Source: Pseudoalteromonas piscicida
GTDB taxonomy: Bacteria > Pseudomonadota > Gammaproteobacteria > Enterobacterales > Alteromonadaceae
Length of the DNA: 64,000 nt
Assembly (NCBI RefSeq): GCF_002744175.1
Contig: NZ_NKHF01000042.1
Span: 1 to 64,000 of the forward strand
Direction: 5' to 3'
Shown here: positions 37,748 through 46,553 of the stretch, piece by piece
How the letters are laid out: each line of letters begins with the position of its first letter
Numbering within the stretch: position 1 is the stretch's first letter
The notes under the pieces: model-generated
Database searches by the model: none
Seen by the model: the letters and a program-made list of their open reading frames with translations, nothing else
Told to the model about the DNA's origin: nothing
Translations under genes and position numbers: made by a program

Positions 37748-38206
37748 TCAATCCAAACGGCTAGCAAGATACTGCTCGTAGTCTGGCAAGTGCCTTTCAA
37801 TTGGTTGGTTCATTTTATCACAGGCCATTAGTAAATCTGCCGTCGCTTCATTACACGCAACGGGAATATTCCATACCGCAGCCAGTCTTAGCAGTGCTTT
37901 CACATCAGGATCGTGAGGCTGAGATGCCAGTGGGTCCCAAAAGAAAATCAGCACATGAACATCTTGCTCAGCGATTTTTGCACCAATCTGTTGATCGCCA
38001 CCCATCGGGCCGCTAAACAGTTTAGTTACCGTAAGCCCTGTATTTTTTTCAATAAGATTACCTGTTGTGCCAGTGGCATAAAGCTTATGCTGTTTAAGGC
38101 TGGTTAAATGAGTCTTACACCAATCAAGCAGCGCAGGTTTCATTCCATCGTGTGCCACTAAAGCAATATGCTTTTTAGCCGGCAGCGGTTGTGAACGTTT
38201 TTGCAT
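37748..38206 (-). CDS. mgsA: Methylglyoxal synthase
   Basis: Converts dihydroxyacetone phosphate to methylglyoxal and phosphate, a bypass that relieves sugar-phosphate stress. The phosphate-binding GTTGNL, the loop SGPMGGDQQIG and FFWDPLASQPHDPDVKALLR with the catalytic aspartate are diagnostic. The ATG at 38206, with AGGAG 8 nt upstream, gives 152 residues, equal to E. coli. Transcribed alone. Confidence 0.96.
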   Translation of the reverse strand: MQKRSQPLPAKKHIALVAHDGMKPALLDWCKTHLTSLKQHKLYATGTTGNLIEKNTGLTVTKLFSGPMGGDQQIGAKIAEQDVHVLIFFWDPLASQPHDPDVKALLRLAAVWNIPVACNEATADLLMACDKMNQPIERHLPDYEQYLASRLD

Positions 38207-38314
38207 CAACAATACTCCTATGAGTGTTATCTAGACCCAAGTTATATCAACCAAACTGCTGCAAAAACAAACTTGAAAGATAAACAGGCCCTAACTTTCT
38301 ATTCTGAGTTCTGG

Positions 38315-38950
38315 CTAAAGTAGCAAATTAACCGCCAGCGCAATAAAAATCATGCCAGAGATACGATCGATCCAAATAGGTGCCGCCGGATGCTGCCTAA
38401 AGTAACGCGCAATTTTATCGCCACCGTAAATATACAGGCAGTCAATGGGGAAGGCTAAAATTGGGTAGAGTAGACCAAACATTGCCAGTTGCACAGTCGT
38501 GGAGGTTGCCAAGCTACTGTCCACAAATTGAGGAATAAAAGCGATGAAGAAGAGCGCCACCTTTGGGTTTAACACTTCGGTCATCATTGCCTGAAACATC
38601 ACATTTTTGCGCTTTTTAGTGCTGACATGTGGTTTGTCTTCACAATCAAGTTGTGACGTGCCTAGTGTATCTTTGATGGTCATGATACCTAGGTAGGCCA
38701 AATAAGCTGCGCCGAGATACTGCACTGTGGCATACGCTGTTGCGGATGCTTTTAATAATGCCGACAAACCGATAACGGCAAACAAAGTATGGACAACCCC
38801 ACCTAGTGCAAATCCCAGTGCACTTTGCATACCTGCAACGCGACCATTGGTGAAGGTTTGCGCCATTAAAAAGGCATTTGAAGGCCCAGGCGCCACCGCT
38901 ATCACAGTACTGGCGATTAAAAATGAAAGTAAGTATTCAAGGTTTAGCAT
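38315..38950 (-). CDS. LysE/RhtB family amino acid exporter
   Basis: 211-residue inner-membrane protein with about six helices; N-terminal VIAVAPGPSNAFLMAQTFTN and MTEVLNPKVALFFIAFIPQF are typical of the RhtB branch that exports homoserine, threonine or related compounds. Substrate not predictable. It follows the S24-type repressor gene by 11 nt and is probably co-transcribed with it, an unusual pairing. Confidence 0.88.
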   Translation of the reverse strand: MLNLEYLLSFLIASTVIAVAPGPSNAFLMAQTFTNGRVAGMQSALGFALGGVVHTLFAVIGLSALLKASATAYATVQYLGAAYLAYLGIMTIKDTLGTSQLDCEDKPHVSTKKRKNVMFQAMMTEVLNPKVALFFIAFIPQFVDSSLATSTTVQLAMFGLLYPILAFPIDCLYIYGGDKIARYFRQHPAAPIWIDRISGMIFIALAVNLLL

Positions 38951-38961
38951 CGCTGTTCTTA

Positions 38962-39645
38962 TTATATGAGGTCTTTACCAATCCATACCACTTTACCGAG
39001 GATCTCCAATTGCTCTAATTCATTCGGCATAACAACTTGTTCCTTGTATTCTTTATTATCACTTATTAATCGTACCGAACCATCAAAGTTCTGCTGCAAG
39101 CGCTTAGCATAAAGCTCTTCGCCAAGCCGAACGACATAGATCAGCCCTTCACTGAGTTTTTTGTCGGATAGATCAACCAAAATGGTGTTGTTGTTATGTA
39201 TGGTAGGCTCCATCGAGTCGCCTTTTGCAAACACCACAACAAGTTGTGACTTATCTAGATTTTTAAACTCAATCCATTTTTTTCTGAATGCAAGATAGCG
39301 AGCAACTTCAGCATTTTGGTTAAATGCGCCATACCCAGTACTTACAGAAACATGGTAACCAGGTACAACGATGAAGTCCTCATTAAACTCATCCAGTGAA
39401 ATGCTTTGCTGAACAATGGGTGATTGGCTATTACAGTCAATAGGCACACCGGTTACTAACCACATTAGGTCGACATTAGCTTGTTTTGCAATACGCTCAA
39501 TAACGCTAAGCTTAGGATCTTCACCTTTTAATATTCTGCGCAGTGTTCCTTCTGATACATCAATTTTTAACGCAAAAGCTCTAATACTGTCTGGCTTGAT
39601 CGCATATTCTACGCGTTCCGCTAGGCTCATGAGACTTTGTTCCAT
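38962..39645 (-). CDS. Phage-type repressor with S24 peptidase-like domain
   Basis: 227-residue regulator: an N-terminal XRE helix-turn-helix (IRAFALKIDVSEGTLRRILK) and a C-terminal LexA/CI-like domain with the Ser of GDSMEPT and the Lys of ELYAKRL, the usual self-cleavage dyad. The cleavage-site position reads VSTGYGAF where Ala-Gly is usual, so RecA-stimulated cleavage is uncertain. Start at 39645 with AGAGG upstream; a TTG farther out is less likely. It is divergent from a small HTH gene across a spacer full of repeated operator-like boxes. No other phage genes are nearby. Confidence 0.85.
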   Translation of the reverse strand: MEQSLMSLAERVEYAIKPDSIRAFALKIDVSEGTLRRILKGEDPKLSVIERIAKQANVDLMWLVTGVPIDCNSQSPIVQQSISLDEFNEDFIVVPGYHVSVSTGYGAFNQNAEVARYLAFRKKWIEFKNLDKSQLVVVFAKGDSMEPTIHNNNTILVDLSDKKLSEGLIYVVRLGEELYAKRLQQNFDGSVRLISDNKEYKEQVVMPNELEQLEILGKVVWIGKDLI

Positions 39646-39691
39646 GCGTTGCCTCTTAAACAATGATACGTGTGCGTCATTATATGGACTA

Positions 39692-39853
39692 TTTTTTACG
39701 AAGTAAAATCATTTGCGACGCAAAAAAGATCCATTTTTTCGTTGAAATGCGTAAAAAATAGATCTATCATCTTCATTAAATTACGCAGTTGATGCATTTA
39801 GTCAGTTTTTTGCGTAAATAAATGACTAGGCTTTACTTCATTTATTTGCGCAA
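39692..39853. promoter_or_regulatory. Operator-like repeats between divergent HTH genes
   Basis: The spacer holds several related boxes: TTTTTTACG (39692-39700), the palindrome TTTGCGACGCAAA (39712-39724), TGCGTAAAAAA (39748-39758), TTACGCA (39781-39787), TTTTTTGCGTAAA (39805-39817) and TTTGCGCAA (39845-39853). Their common core is TTTGCGTAAA. This resembles the operator region of a CI/Cro switch. Confidence 0.55.
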
Positions 39854-39873
39854 CTTTTTAAGGAAAGAGTGTG

Positions 39874-40128
39874 ATGTTAATGAGCCAACCATTAATTTGT
39901 GAACGTGCACCATTAGGTGCGGCAATATTAAGATTTGCGCGCCAAGCTCGAGGTTTTACACAAGCTGAGTCGGCCGCAAGCTATGGTATTGAAGAGCGGA
40001 CGCTTAGAAGGTGGGAAAACAACGAGTATAACCCTAAATGGAATGACGTTATCGCGTTAGTTGAAGATGTTTATTTAATGGATATTGTAAACGTGATCGT
40101 AGGATTAAGAACATCCAATGCTGCGTAA
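39874..40128 (+). CDS. Small Cro-like HTH protein
   Basis: 84-residue protein consisting almost only of an XRE-type helix-turn-helix: LRFARQARGFTQAESAASYG followed by IEERTLRRWENNEYNPKWN. It is divergent from the CI-like repressor, the layout of phage lysogeny switches. AAGGA lies about 9 nt before the ATG at 39874; a GTG one codon earlier could also start it. The terminator at 40134 begins 5 nt after the stop. Function in the host unknown. Confidence 0.75.
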   Translation: MLMSQPLICERAPLGAAILRFARQARGFTQAESAASYGIEERTLRRWENNEYNPKWNDVIALVEDVYLMDIVNVIVGLRTSNAA

Positions 40129-40133
40129 AAAAT

Positions 40134-40157
40134 AAAAGCCAGCAAAAGCTGGCTTTT
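40134..40157. terminator. Terminator between HTH gene and putA
   Basis: AAAAGCCAGC/GCTGGCTTTT (40134-40143/40148-40157) with an AAAA loop forms a bidirectional terminator between the convergent HTH gene and putA. Confidence 0.85.
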
Positions 40158-40158
40158 A

Positions 40159-40190
40159 TAATACCAATTGAATTAATTCAATTGGTATTA
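40159..40190. repeat. Dispersed palindrome, full copy
   Basis: A perfect 32-bp palindrome: TAATACCAATTGAATT followed by its reverse complement. It sits directly beside the terminator at 40134-40157. Shorter or interrupted relatives occur at 28871-28884 and 34023-34097. Confidence 0.75.
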
Positions 40191-40212
40191 GATGCAATAG
40201 TAAATCGCGCTA

Positions 40213-43200
40213 TTACTCTTCGTCTTCAACCAAGGTCATCAGTGATGTATTACCACCAGAAGCGGTAGTATCAATACTAATGGTTTTCTCGGTAATTAGA
40301 CGATTAATTAAGGTGTCATAGTACTCTGCACTGATCACAGGAAGGATTGCACCTTTACGCTGTGCAAGTTGCTGTGAGAAGTAACCCAAGCGTGAAGAGC
40401 GAGCTGCAACCACAGCACCAGATAGGTGAGGGTGTGCCAAGATCGCTTGTAGCTGATTCTGCTTCGCAACTTGGAATACACCTTCAGCAACACCGGTAGA
40501 GATAAACTTATCTCTAAACGCTAACGCTTCTTCATAGAACAGGTCTGACGCTACTGTAATAACCGTATTACCTGCAGCAAGTGCGGTAATAATTGAAATC
40601 GCCCAGAAATTGAACGAAGTACTCTTATCGGCATATGCTACAACGCATCCACGTGGTTCTAAGTGAAGTGTATTCGACTCACCAGTAGGCCCAGGAAGCG
40701 TAGTGTAAGTACGCATACGCTTTTCTAAACGGTTTAGCTGTGCACGGGCATCAGAAAGCGTTAGTGCAAGGTCATCGGCTAGTTCGTCGATGATATCAAC
40801 CGTTGCTACCTTTGCAAGCAACTGACGTACCGCAGAAACACGATCATTCAATGCGGTACGACGCCAGATCTTTTCATCACGCATTGAGTTTTGCATTAGT
40901 TTCTCAACTTGCTCAACCGCGCCTGGGAAGTGGTGGATCTCCAACTCATCAGGCGATAGATCTGTCATTTGCACGTTGTCTGGAGAGGCTTTTTCTTTCA
41001 CCAAACGCACGAGATAGTTTGGACCACCTGCTTTTGGACCAGTACCAGACAGACCGCGACCACCAAATGGTTGCACGCCTACGATTGCACCGATCATATT
41101 GCGGTTTACGTAAACGTTACCAGCACGAGACATCTTCGCTAGGTATTCACAGCGCTCTTCGATACGCGAGTGGACACCCATTGTTAGACCATAACCAGTA
41201 CCGTTGATCTGATCGATAACGTTATCTAGGTCTTCAGCTTTAAAGCGCACAATATGCACAACAGGACCGAATACTTCACGTTTAAGTACAGACAGATCAG
41301 AGATTTCGTATAAACGTGGTGCAAAGAAGTAAGCACCGTTTTCGCTGTTGTCTGGTATGTTAGCTTCGAACAATAACTTGCCGTTGCTCTTCATAAACTC
41401 AACATGGTTTGTCAGCGTATTCAGCGCTTTTTCATCGATCACAGGACCAATATCAGTTGAAAGTTGTGAAGGGTCACCCACGTGCAGCTCTTTTAACGCA
41501 CCTGTTAGCATTTCTATAATGCCATCAGCAACATCGTCTTGTACAAATAACACGCGCAATGCAGAACAGCGTTGTCCTGCGCTTTGGAAACCAGAAGAGA
41601 TAACATCATCAACAACTTGTTCTGGGAGTGCTGTAGAGTCAACGATCATACAGTTTTGACCGCCGGTTTCAGCAATAAGCGGAACTTGAATGTCGTTGCG
41701 TCCAGCTAGAATTTGCGAAATCAGTGTGCCCGTCTCAGTTGAGCCGGTGAACATTACAGCTTGAATACGCTCATCTGGCACCACATGCTTACCCACTTCG
41801 CTACCGCGCGCGATAACAGGTTGTACAACGTGCTCAGGTAAGCCTACGGTGCGCATCAACTCGATACAACGTAACGCAATCATACTGGTTTGTTCAGCCG
41901 GTTTTGCAATAACGGTATTACCAGTGACGATTGCAGCTGCAACTTGGCCTAAGAAGATCGCAAGTGGGAAGTTCCACGGGCTAATACATAAAATAACGCC
42001 ACGGGCTTCAAAACGCTCGTCTTTTGATAGCTCTTCTGCGCGCGCAGCATAGTAACGACAGAAATCAACGGCTTCACGTACTTCATCGATGCTGTCTTGG
42101 GTTACTTTACCTGCTTCTTTAATACAGATAGCAACCAGTTCATCGTGATGACGCTCAAGTATATCTGCCACACGGCGGAGTAAATTTGCACGTTCTTCGA
42201 CAGGGGTTTGCGACCACTCTGCAAAAGCCTCATCAGCGTTCTTCAGAGCGTTTTTCATATACTCTTCATCATGAAGAGGAATCGCACCAACGACTTCTTT
42301 GTGGTTAGCAGGGTTGCGAACGGCAAGATAGCCTTCAGGAACGCTACTTTCGTCGATTCTGTGTTCTTCAAACCAATTATCAAGGTTTTCTTTAAACGGT
42401 GTCAGATCATTGATATCTGTAAGATCCTTACCTTTTGAGTTTGGTCGTTCATCGCCATAAAGCTCAATCGGTAGTTTGATCTGCGTGTTATAACGGTTAC
42501 GTAAACCTTGCAGTGTTTCTACTGGGTCTGGCAATAATGCTTCCACCGGTTTTGTAGTATCAACAATGGCATTTACGAATGAAGAGTTTGCACCGTTTTC
42601 AAGTAAACGTCTTACTAGGTAGGCGAGTAGATCTTCGTGTTGGCCAACTGGCGCATATACGCGACACTGGATCCCTTCACGCTCAACGATTTGATCGAAA
42701 AGTGATTCACCCATACCGTGTAAGCGCTGGAATTCGAACCCTTTATTGTCCCCTTTTGCAACTTCTAAAATAGTCGCAGCGGTGTATGCATTGTGCGTTG
42801 CAAATTGAGGGAATAGTACATCGCGTGCTTCGAGTAACTTAATAGCACAAGCTTTGTAAGATACGTCGGTAGTTGCTTTACGTGTAAATACAGGGAAGTG
42901 TTCAAGACCATCTTGTTGTGTGGTTTTGATTTCAGTATCCCAGTAAGCCCCTTTTACTAGACGTACCATGAGTTTGCGGCCTACGCGGCGAGCAAGTTCT
43001 GCAACCCATTCAACAACAAAAATCGCACGCTTTTGATAAGCTTGTACTGCAAGACCAAATCCGTTCCAGCCGTCTAACTCAGCATCAGAAAATACTGCTT
43101 CAATAACGTCTAAAGAGATGTCTAAGCGATCTGCTTCTTCAGCGTCAACCGTGAAACCGATGTCGTACTTTTTGGCCTCTAGCGCCAATGACTTAAGCTT

Positions 43201-44016
43201 AGGTACAAGCTCATTCATTACACGCTCGCGGTGTGTAAATTCAAAGCGAGGGTGAATTGCTGAAAGCTTAACTGAAATACCAGGACTCTTGACCGGACCA
43301 CGACCTTGAGCCGCTTTACCGATGGCGTGAATGGCCTCTAAATAGCTGTCATAATAACGCTCGGCATCACGCATTGTGCGTGCGGCCTCGCCTAGCATGT
43401 CGTAAGAATACACATATCCTTTTTGCTCTTTATCAGCAGCACGATCGATTGCATCTTGGATGGTTTCACCCATCACAAACTGCTTACCCATGATCTTCAT
43501 CGCGTAATTAACAGACTTACGGATCACAGGTTCACCAAGACGACCAATAGTACGCTTTAATACGCCAAATTGTTCTTCTTTATTCTTGTCTGAATAGTTG
43601 ACCATTTTACCGGTGACCAGTAGTCCCCAGCTTGACGCATTTACGAATAGCGAGTCGCTACTACCAAGGTGAGAACTCCAGTCTCCATTGGCAAGTTTGT
43701 CTCGAATTAAACTGTCTTGCGTTTTTTTATCTGGTACACGAAGCAGGGCTTCGGCCAAACACATTAATACTACGCCTTCCTCAGTCGAAAGAGAGAATTC
43801 GTTTAAAAGCGCGTCAACACCGTTTTGACCATCTTGGTCTTTACGAATGTTCAACACCATTTGACGTGCACGTTCCCATGCTCGGCTTCGAGCTGTAACG
43901 CCTACCTCAGCTAAAGGTAAAATATGATCAATTACGGCATTCTCGTCGATGCGGTAAAAATCACGGATCTTTTGTCGGATAGGACAGTTAGTTGTCAAAT
44001 CGCCGTTATAAAGCAT
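40213..44016 (-). CDS. putA: Bifunctional proline dehydrogenase / P5C dehydrogenase
   Basis: Oxidises proline to glutamate in two steps: FAD-dependent proline dehydrogenase (about 80-475) and NAD-dependent P5C dehydrogenase (about 550-1040). The first shows VRLVKGAYWDTEIK and RLHGMGESLFD; the second shows SPWNFPLAIFLGQ, FTGSTETG and the catalytic cysteine in SAGQRCSALR. A C-terminal ALDH-superfamily-like domain follows. The 1267-residue protein lacks the N-terminal ribbon-helix-helix of E. coli PutA, so it should not be an autorepressor. ATG at 44016 with GAGGG upstream. The divergent Lrp-type gene is the likely regulator. Confidence 0.96.
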   Translation of the reverse strand: MLYNGDLTTNCPIRQKIRDFYRIDENAVIDHILPLAEVGVTARSRAWERARQMVLNIRKDQDGQNGVDALLNEFSLSTEEGVVLMCLAEALLRVPDKKTQDSLIRDKLANGDWSSHLGSSDSLFVNASSWGLLVTGKMVNYSDKNKEEQFGVLKRTIGRLGEPVIRKSVNYAMKIMGKQFVMGETIQDAIDRAADKEQKGYVYSYDMLGEAARTMRDAERYYDSYLEAIHAIGKAAQGRGPVKSPGISVKLSAIHPRFEFTHRERVMNELVPKLKSLALEAKKYDIGFTVDAEEADRLDISLDVIEAVFSDAELDGWNGFGLAVQAYQKRAIFVVEWVAELARRVGRKLMVRLVKGAYWDTEIKTTQQDGLEHFPVFTRKATTDVSYKACAIKLLEARDVLFPQFATHNAYTAATILEVAKGDNKGFEFQRLHGMGESLFDQIVEREGIQCRVYAPVGQHEDLLAYLVRRLLENGANSSFVNAIVDTTKPVEALLPDPVETLQGLRNRYNTQIKLPIELYGDERPNSKGKDLTDINDLTPFKENLDNWFEEHRIDESSVPEGYLAVRNPANHKEVVGAIPLHDEEYMKNALKNADEAFAEWSQTPVEERANLLRRVADILERHHDELVAICIKEAGKVTQDSIDEVREAVDFCRYYAARAEELSKDERFEARGVILCISPWNFPLAIFLGQVAAAIVTGNTVIAKPAEQTSMIALRCIELMRTVGLPEHVVQPVIARGSEVGKHVVPDERIQAVMFTGSTETGTLISQILAGRNDIQVPLIAETGGQNCMIVDSTALPEQVVDDVISSGFQSAGQRCSALRVLFVQDDVADGIIEMLTGALKELHVGDPSQLSTDIGPVIDEKALNTLTNHVEFMKSNGKLLFEANIPDNSENGAYFFAPRLYEISDLSVLKREVFGPVVHIVRFKAEDLDNVIDQINGTGYGLTMGVHSRIEERCEYLAKMSRAGNVYVNRNMIGAIVGVQPFGGRGLSGTGPKAGGPNYLVRLVKEKASPDNVQMTDLSPDELEIHHFPGAVEQVEKLMQNSMRDEKIWRRTALNDRVSAVRQLLAKVATVDIIDELADDLALTLSDARAQLNRLEKRMRTYTTLPGPTGESNTLHLEPRGCVVAYADKSTSFNFWAISIITALAAGNTVITVASDLFYEEALAFRDKFISTGVAEGVFQVAKQNQLQAILAHPHLSGAVVAARSSRLGYFSQQLAQRKGAILPVISAEYYDTLINRLITEKTISIDTTASGGNTSLMTLVEDEE

Positions 44017-44424
44017 AAGCAACCCTCAAAAATTGGAGTCAAAAATACATGTAATTCGCGCCTGTTTATTAAATAACACCGTTGATGTAGTGATCATTTA
44101 ACTGCATCTAAAACTAATGCAAAACCAAGTAACCGTGATGATTACTGATACTTAAGTTTTTTAAACAGGGAGCCTCAATTACGACAAAATGATGCAGTCA
44201 CATTGCTAACCATAACACACAAACAAGTGTGTTCAACTTTTAGCCAGAATGCACAATATAAATGTTCGAACAGAGCGGTATTATGAATGAAATTAGCCAC
44301 TTTGCCCTTTCTCGTTAATTTCGTGGGCATTCTATCGAAAAGACAGCAGAATATGCTGTTTTATTTTTTCTTAATACGGTAAATTTGCGGGTAATCTCAA
44401 ACCCTCACAAAATTTTATGCTGAT
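44017..44424. other. Divergent promoter region putA / Lrp-type regulator
   Basis: 408 nt without a gene. It must contain both promoters and probably Lrp-type sites, but I see no clear operator consensus. It is strongly AT-rich near the regulator start. Confidence 0.5.
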
Positions 44425-44913
44425 ATGACGACTTCCATTAAAACTCGAGTATTAGACCGCATTGATTTAGCTATTCTAGACGCACTGCAGCGTAATGCTC
44501 GGATCTCAAATGTGAATTTGGCGAAAGAGGTCAATTTGAGCCCCAGCCCTTGCCTTGATAGAGTAAAAAAACTTGAGGCTGAAGGCTATATTGAAGGATA
44601 TACCGCAAGGCTCAATGCCGCGAAATTAGGGCAACATTTAGTGGCTCATGTTGAAATTACATTAAAAAGTTCAACGGAAGAGGTATTTGATATCTTTAAG
44701 CAGCATATTGTTGATATTCCAAATGTTGTTTCTTGTGACATGGTGGCAGGTGGATTTGATTACTTAGTAAAAATCCGAGTTCAGGATATGCGCCAATATC
44801 GAGAGGTTCTTGGTCAAATTGTTGAAATCCCGGGTGTAGGCACTAATCACACCTATATGGTAATTGAACACGTTAAAGAAGATATGGGTGTGGAAGTACT
44901 GAATTATCAGTAG
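44425..44913 (+). CDS. Lrp/AsnC family transcriptional regulator
   Basis: 162 residues: N-terminal helix-turn-helix (LDALQRNARISNVNLAKEVN ... SPCLDRVKKLEAEGYI) and a C-terminal RAM domain for amino acid sensing (SCDMVAGGFDYLVKIRV, GVGTNHTYMVIEHVK). It is divergent from putA and resembles PutR/BkdR-like activators, so proline-dependent control of putA is the natural inference. An SDR gene follows after 22 nt, probably in the same transcript. Confidence 0.92.
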   Translation: MTTSIKTRVLDRIDLAILDALQRNARISNVNLAKEVNLSPSPCLDRVKKLEAEGYIEGYTARLNAAKLGQHLVAHVEITLKSSTEEVFDIFKQHIVDIPNVVSCDMVAGGFDYLVKIRVQDMRQYREVLGQIVEIPGVGTNHTYMVIEHVKEDMGVEVLNYQ

Positions 44914-44935
44914 TTACAGGTAAAGGAGTGGTTGA

Positions 44936-45682
44936 ATGCAAAAGGTAGTACTTATCACCGGTGCGAGTCGTGGTATTGGCGCTGCAACAGCCTGTTTGCT
45001 CGGACAGCGAGGATATACGGTTGTTATTAATTATAAGCAAAATGCGGATGCGGCACAGAGCGTAGCCAATACAATCGTTGATAATGGTGGCAAGGCCCAC
45101 ATTGTTCAGACAGACATCACCGATGAGCAAGCCGTTGTGGCTATGTTTGAAAAAATCAAAACTGAAATTGGCACCGTGACACATCTTGTGAATAACGCTG
45201 GGGTATTAAGTACGCAAACTCGCGTTGAGGAAATGACTGCTGAGCGCATAAACCAAATGCTCACGAGTAACGTCACGCCATATTTTATTTGTGCCCGCGA
45301 AGCGATTAAACATATACGCTTGAGCGATAATCCAGCACAGTGTGCGATTGTAAATGTCTCGTCGGCTGCTTCTTATTTAGGTGGCGCAAATGAATATGTT
45401 GACTATGCAGCGGCAAAGGGCGCCATAGATAGTTTCACTAAAGGGTTATCCTTGGAGCTTGCACAGGAACAGGTCCGCGTTAACTGTGTGCGGCCTGGGT
45501 GTATATATACCGATATTCATGCTGATGGCGGAGAGCCGAATCGAGTCGACCGTCTTGCCAGTGCCTTACCGCTAAAGCGAGGTGGAACTGCACAGGAGGT
45601 TGCCAACGCTATCGCTTGGCTACTGAGCGATGAGGCGAGCTTTACTACTGGCGGTTTTATCGACTTGGCGGGGGGCAAGTAA
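44936..45682 (+). CDS. SDR family oxidoreductase
   Basis: 248-residue short-chain dehydrogenase/reductase. The cofactor loop TGASRGIGAA, NNAG, the catalytic serine in VNVSSAAS, and YVDYAAAKG (YxxxK) are all intact; the VINYKQN loop suggests NADP preference only weakly. AAGGAG precedes the ATG. Substrate unknown; position after the Lrp-type gene suggests control with amino acid metabolism. Confidence 0.9.
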   Translation: MQKVVLITGASRGIGAATACLLGQRGYTVVINYKQNADAAQSVANTIVDNGGKAHIVQTDITDEQAVVAMFEKIKTEIGTVTHLVNNAGVLSTQTRVEEMTAERINQMLTSNVTPYFICAREAIKHIRLSDNPAQCAIVNVSSAASYLGGANEYVDYAAAKGAIDSFTKGLSLELAQEQVRVNCVRPGCIYTDIHADGGEPNRVDRLASALPLKRGGTAQEVANAIAWLLSDEASFTTGGFIDLAGGK

Positions 45683-45937
45683 CTTGTAGTAATCGGTGGT
45701 GGCGTGATAGTCACCATGCTCGTCGATGATAAAGTGAGGAACTTACCCCACAACCTTAAACCTCAACATATTGGTATAATGCCTCGGCATTTGAGTCTGA
45801 TTGTGTATTGTTTTCAAAGGGGAAAGGTAAAAAGCCAATAGAAGCACCCTGATAGATACAAGCTGGATCCAGTGTTGGCAATCCAAAAGATTGTATTCAT
45901 ATTGGGTGCGCTGATTGTCCTCACAAACAAAGCATCA

Positions 45938-46165
45938 TTAGATAAACTGTTCATGCAGCTCCTTATTTATCCTTGCCAAACTTTGCTCTAACTTTGCTTT
46001 TTCCTGCATTAATTTTTGCCAACGTGTTTGTTGCTTTGCGGTTGACTGACGCAGGGCGTCATAGAGCCTTCTTTGTGGTACATGGTACGCTTTTGCGGCT
46101 TGTGAAGGGGTCAGCATGTCATTTAGCACGGCATGAACCGCGGTTTCTAGCTTTGAAATAGCCAT
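45938..46165 (-). CDS. Small helix-turn-helix protein
   Basis: 75 residues: a helix-turn-helix of Psq/resolvase type (LTPSQAAKAYHVPQRRLYDAL) followed by a charged helix likely to form a coiled coil (WQKLMQEKAKLEQSLARINK). AGGAGGAAGG precedes the ATG, which overlaps the stop of the 34-codon ORF upstream (TAATG). Not recognised as a named gene; probably a small DNA-binding regulator. Confidence 0.6.
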   Translation of the reverse strand: MAISKLETAVHAVLNDMLTPSQAAKAYHVPQRRLYDALRQSTAKQQTRWQKLMQEKAKLEQSLARINKELHEQFI

Positions 46166-46269
46166 TAGCCTTCCTCCTGTTCTGCAGGTTTTATTTTAGT
46201 TTCGTGTATGGGCCACACGCTAATATCCAAATGCCAAAGTAAATACATTGTTTGGTAGAAGGTATACAT
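46165..46269 (-). CDS. Putative 34-residue peptide coupled to a HTH protein
   Basis: Short ORF with AAAGGAG 7 nt before its ATG and a stop overlapping the next start (TAATG). The peptide has an aromatic/hydrophobic N-terminal half (MYTFYQTMYLLWHLDISVW) and a charged tail (KIKPAEQEEG); the first part could be a short membrane helix. It may be a leader peptide that controls the HTH gene or a small protein. Function unknown. Confidence 0.45.
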   Translation of the reverse strand: MYTFYQTMYLLWHLDISVWPIHETKIKPAEQEEG

Positions 46270-46455
46270 AGTATTGCTCCTTTTGCGTTAATACATATTG
46301 AGGTAAGGAAGAACTATGCCAAATTTATAAATTAATATATTTCAATTGGTTAGATTGTTTTTGTACTGTGGAGCAGACACTATTGCACAGCTTTAGTGAG
46401 AAACCCGCCGTGGTTGCACCGAATTGAGCATATTTAAGCCGAGTGTGCCAAAAAG

Positions 46456-46469
46456 TTAACCTGGATCAA
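46456..46469. promoter_or_regulatory. FNR/ANR-like box upstream of hcnA
   Basis: TTAACCTGGATCAA matches 8 of 10 defined positions of TTGATNNNNATCAA, with a perfect right half. It lies 85 nt before the hcnA start. Pseudomonas hcn genes are activated by ANR under low oxygen, which gives this match weight, but spacing to a clear -10 is not ideal. Confidence 0.5.
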
Positions 46470-46553
46470 GTTAACGTAAATAAAGTAAATATTTTGTTTA
46501 TTTTTAATATTTGGATAGTAGGCTTTGTGCGACTTAGTTGAAGGAGCATTTTT

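Noticed and set aside
38962-40128. A prophage at the repressor locus
   Set aside because: No integrase, structural, replication or lysis genes lie around it; neighbours are mgsA, a LysE exporter and putA.
45683-45937. A further small gene after the SDR gene
   Set aside because: Only short frames without ribosome sites occur; small inverted repeats there are too weak to call terminators.
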